From Paenibacillus paeoniae (GTDB lineage Bacteria > Bacillota > Bacilli > Paenibacillales > Paenibacillaceae): a stretch of DNA of 64,000 nucleotides. Below are positions 61,942-64,000 of this stretch, piece by piece (within the stretch, counting starts at the first letter, position 1; each line of letters begins with the position of its first letter). Location of the stretch: NCBI RefSeq assembly GCF_003388735.1, contig NZ_QUBQ01000001.1, positions 806,001-870,000 of the forward strand, read 5' to 3'. The notes beneath the pieces were generated by a model, which saw only the letters and a program-made list of their open reading frames with translations, was not told the origin of the DNA and did not search any database. A program made the translations under genes and the position numbers.

Positions 61942-63522
61942 TTATTTTGTTTTTCGAATGATAAATGAACTGCCATTTGTAGTGAAAACAGAACCATCTG
62001 CCATCGATATGGTGTCTAGTGTATCTGACAAATTCATATGAATGTTGTCTAATAATAAGTCAATATTATTTTTGTATAGAGATATATTATTTTCATATTC
62101 ATACTGTGTAATAATTCGATAATGGAAGTTGTTGTTTTGCAGCTTTTTTGTGAAATTTTCTAAGCGAGATGCTTTTATGAAAAAATGAAACTTTATATTC
62201 GCCTTATTTTTAAGGAGCATTAATTTTTCAATCGATTTGAAATCTATTTCTTCAAGAAATACAATATTACAAGCATGCAGCATAAATGAAAACTGACCAA
62301 GTTCATTTATTTTCGAATGTTGATTATCAATATATTTTATAAGTTTATTCATGCTTGTTGGATAAGGAGTTTTAGAGCTGGTTAGATATAGTGTCTCTTC
62401 GTTAAAAGTTGAAAAATCAATTGCTAATTTGTCTTCTTTTCCGTAAAAAATTTCGAATCGTTCAGAACTGACTGCTTTTTTAAGTGAGATGATATGAACG
62501 GCTAGTAATTTTAGGACTTCTTCTTTTGTATGGTATGCAATGATTGTATTTCTAGGATCAAATTCATGAAAAGATAGGAGAGTTGTACTTTCATTTTTTC
62601 TGATATGATTATTAATCTTTTTATATTCAGATTGTAATTCCCAAATGATTTTACGAAGCGAAACCTGGAAGATAGATGATTTCATACTAAGCAGGTATTC
62701 GTCTGAATAACGCAGATCTTCCTCTATTTTATCAATGTATATTTTCTGAATGAAGATAAATTGATTGCATAGATATCCGAGTTCGAAATTGTGATTTTTA
62801 ATTTCATCAATCAAGTCATTTATTTGTTCAAATAAAAATTGTAATTGAATTTCTTCCTTTTGAAACAATTCGCTAAAACTACGTAAGCCTGATTGATAGA
62901 AGTATTTTTTTAAATCATATGAATTGTCATATAATTTTTTGAAAACGTTGATACGAATTTCAATGTAGTTTATTATTTTGTTCAATATGAAATCGACTTT
63001 CTCATGTAATGATGTTTCGGATGTGCCAACTATTGTTTTATGTATCTGTTCGATTTGAATCCAATGAGTTAATTGAAAGATCTCGTTATATATGTTGAGT
63101 TCTTTCATAGTTACAATAATCTCTGCTGAATCTATTAGTATGATTTTAACGGAGTGAAGCTTTTCTTTTTCTTGTTTCCAAGTTGACCATTGTTTTGTTT
63201 CTTTAATATCCATTATTTTAGGAATTACTAATGTCCATGTTTTCATTTTATAAAATGAGGATGAAACAGCTCTTTTAAAAGAGTTGTTTATTTGTTTGTA
63301 ATCAATTTTATTCATAAAGAATTTACACTGATACACGTCGATGTGTTCGTTGAAATCACCTATGAAAATATCAATACCCTCATCACCCGGATTTTCACGT
63401 ACTTTTTGGATATACTCATTGGGTAATTTTCTTTTTAACATTGTATAGCAAGCATCTTCGAATTTTTCTCTTGCACCAGCGGCACCGTATAGATCAATAA
63501 AATATTTAAAGTCTCTGTCCAT
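61942..63522 (-). CDS. Mrr-like restriction-endonuclease-domain protein, putative defence effector
   Basis: 526 residues; GGTGAGGAAG lies 9 nt before the ATG. The first 110 residues carry a PD-(D/E)xK nuclease core: REKFEDACYTMLKR helix, then GDEGIDIFIGDFNEHIDVYQ followed by CKFF, giving the Glu/Asp and Q-x-K catalytic spacing of Mrr-type nucleases. The remaining 400 residues are helical, very rich in Ile, Asn and Lys, and unrecognised; such long C-terminal regions in nuclease effectors usually sense a trigger or bind a partner. The gene is clearly more AT-rich than everything to its left, suggesting horizontal transfer. The partner genes, if any, would lie beyond the window's right edge. Alternative: a solitary modification-dependent endonuclease. 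Confidence 0.6.
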   Translation of the reverse strand: MDRDFKYFIDLYGAAGAREKFEDACYTMLKRKLPNEYIQKVRENPGDEGIDIFIGDFNEHIDVYQCKFFMNKIDYKQINNSFKRAVSSSFYKMKTWTLVIPKIMDIKETKQWSTWKQEKEKLHSVKIILIDSAEIIVTMKELNIYNEIFQLTHWIQIEQIHKTIVGTSETSLHEKVDFILNKIINYIEIRINVFKKLYDNSYDLKKYFYQSGLRSFSELFQKEEIQLQFLFEQINDLIDEIKNHNFELGYLCNQFIFIQKIYIDKIEEDLRYSDEYLLSMKSSIFQVSLRKIIWELQSEYKKINNHIRKNESTTLLSFHEFDPRNTIIAYHTKEEVLKLLAVHIISLKKAVSSERFEIFYGKEDKLAIDFSTFNEETLYLTSSKTPYPTSMNKLIKYIDNQHSKINELGQFSFMLHACNIVFLEEIDFKSIEKLMLLKNKANIKFHFFIKASRLENFTKKLQNNNFHYRIITQYEYENNISLYKNNIDLLLDNIHMNLSDTLDTISMADGSVFTTNGSSFIIRKTK

Positions 63523-64000
63523 ATGCGATCTTCCTCACCTAACACAATTTCATTGAAATTGGTATTTGTCGTTTTGATAAGATTATGATGAAAGTTGCTT
63601 TCGTTTTAAAGTGTAGACAAGATGTGATAACTCGTACATTATTTGCAAAATTTAAGGAAGTTACAGAAGTTAACAACAGTATGCGTCTCAGCAGTTACCA
63701 TATTTTCCATATGGGCATCTTTTCCTGAAATGTCGAATCCGCCAACAGTGGATTTACTAGATTGAAATGTTAAATAGGGATATGCCTTTTCCAATGGTAG
63801 CTGGACGTAGATCTTCATATACTTCGTTCGATAGCAACATTGCTTCTCGATGAAGTGTTTTGGCCTTTTTTGCACGTTCAAGTTGTCCAAGCCTTAAAAC
63901 ATTCAAAGGAAGTAAGGACACTTGTATATTCTCCAAAAAAGTCCATTTTCCTTTGAAGAATCACAAAAAATTAAATCGAATAATGGATTGCCTACGTAAT
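63523..64000. other. AT-rich segment with probable gene debris
   Basis: No intact gene is evident. On the minus strand, 63757-63960 is open for about 67 codons between two stops and reads with AKKAKTLHREAMLLSNEVYE and DLRPATIGKGISLFN, which looks like real protein but has no ATG near its beginning. A second frame from about 63750 down to 63639 continues with a plausible segment (GGFDISGKDAHMENM). The pair would fit a frameshifted, truncated gene of unknown family. The 116 bp next to the nuclease start probably carry its promoter. Confidence 0.35.

Noticed and set aside
63639-63890. 83-codon minus-strand open frame as an intact gene
   Set aside because: Its first half overlaps a better-looking frame (63757-63960) that itself lacks a start; the two together look like a frameshifted remnant.
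1-64000. CRISPR arrays, insertion sequences, rRNA genes, inteins
   Set aside because: None seen: no regularly spaced short repeats, no transposase motifs, no rRNA, and nrdJ is uninterrupted.

Overview
The window looks like a chromosomal stretch of a spore-forming Gram-positive bacterium of the Paenibacillus group. The reasons are homologues of Bacillus YdaJ-N, YqzE, YqhG, YqhH and CwlD, strong AGGAGG-type ribosome sites with ATG, GTG and TTG starts, a YesM/YesN two-component pair, an adenosylcobalamin-dependent ribonucleotide reductase, and very large NRPS genes of moderate GC. This placement is inference from gene content only.

Layout. (1) 1-1156: 3'-truncated MocR-type regulator (minus strand), with a perfect 12-bp tandem repeat just upstream. 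(2) 1482-9945: a six-gene operon resembling the B. subtilis ydaJKLMN / Listeria pss exopolysaccharide operons: GH8-like lipoprotein, membrane glycosyltransferase-like protein, DUF2334 protein, GT2 synthase, BcsB-like protein and a membrane degenerate-GGDEF protein that keeps an RxxD c-di-GMP site. It ends in a clear terminator, followed by a GntR/UTRA gene remnant. (3) 10217-20330: a YesM/YesN two-component system, an FbpA/AfuA-like ABC importer, a UgpB-like binding protein, a PP2C-like phosphatase and phosphopentomutase. I read this as sensing, uptake and use of a phosphorylated compound. (4) 20534-21613: a lone GT2 glycosyltransferase, then about 580 bp of AT-rich DNA.

(5) 22192-52015: a lipopeptide/polyketide gene cluster, the centrepiece. 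In order it holds panD (aspartate decarboxylase making beta-alanine), a 4060-residue NRPS (FAAL-PCP-C-A-PCP-C-A-PCP-C-A-PCP-partial C), three tandem CPBP/CAAX-protease-like membrane proteins, a 3404-residue hybrid (KS-linker-ACP-C-A-PCP-C-A-PCP-C with no cis-AT), a BtrH-like acyltransferase, a type II thioesterase, a trans-acting malonyl transferase and an M20 peptidase. Adenylation pocket residues read by eye suggest Ile (or Val), Ser, Ser, unknown, and Gly-like. The inferred chain is acyl-Ile-Ser-Ser-(C2 keto unit)-X-Gly?. There is no integral thioesterase; the last module ends in a condensation domain, so release onto a soluble or carrier-bound amine is likely, with the BtrH-like enzyme or PanD-derived beta-alanine as candidates. 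I do not recognise this arrangement as a described pathway.

(6) 52016-61746: a structured RNA-like region and terminator, tRNA-Leu(CAG), then housekeeping and sporulation genes: a small secreted protein, divergent polysaccharide deacetylase, CwlD-like amidase, YqzE, a secreted hypothetical, YqhG, the SNF2 helicase YqhH, and nrdJ with candidate NrdR boxes. (7) 61942-64000: an AT-rich segment, probably horizontally acquired, with an Mrr-like nuclease-domain protein and gene debris.
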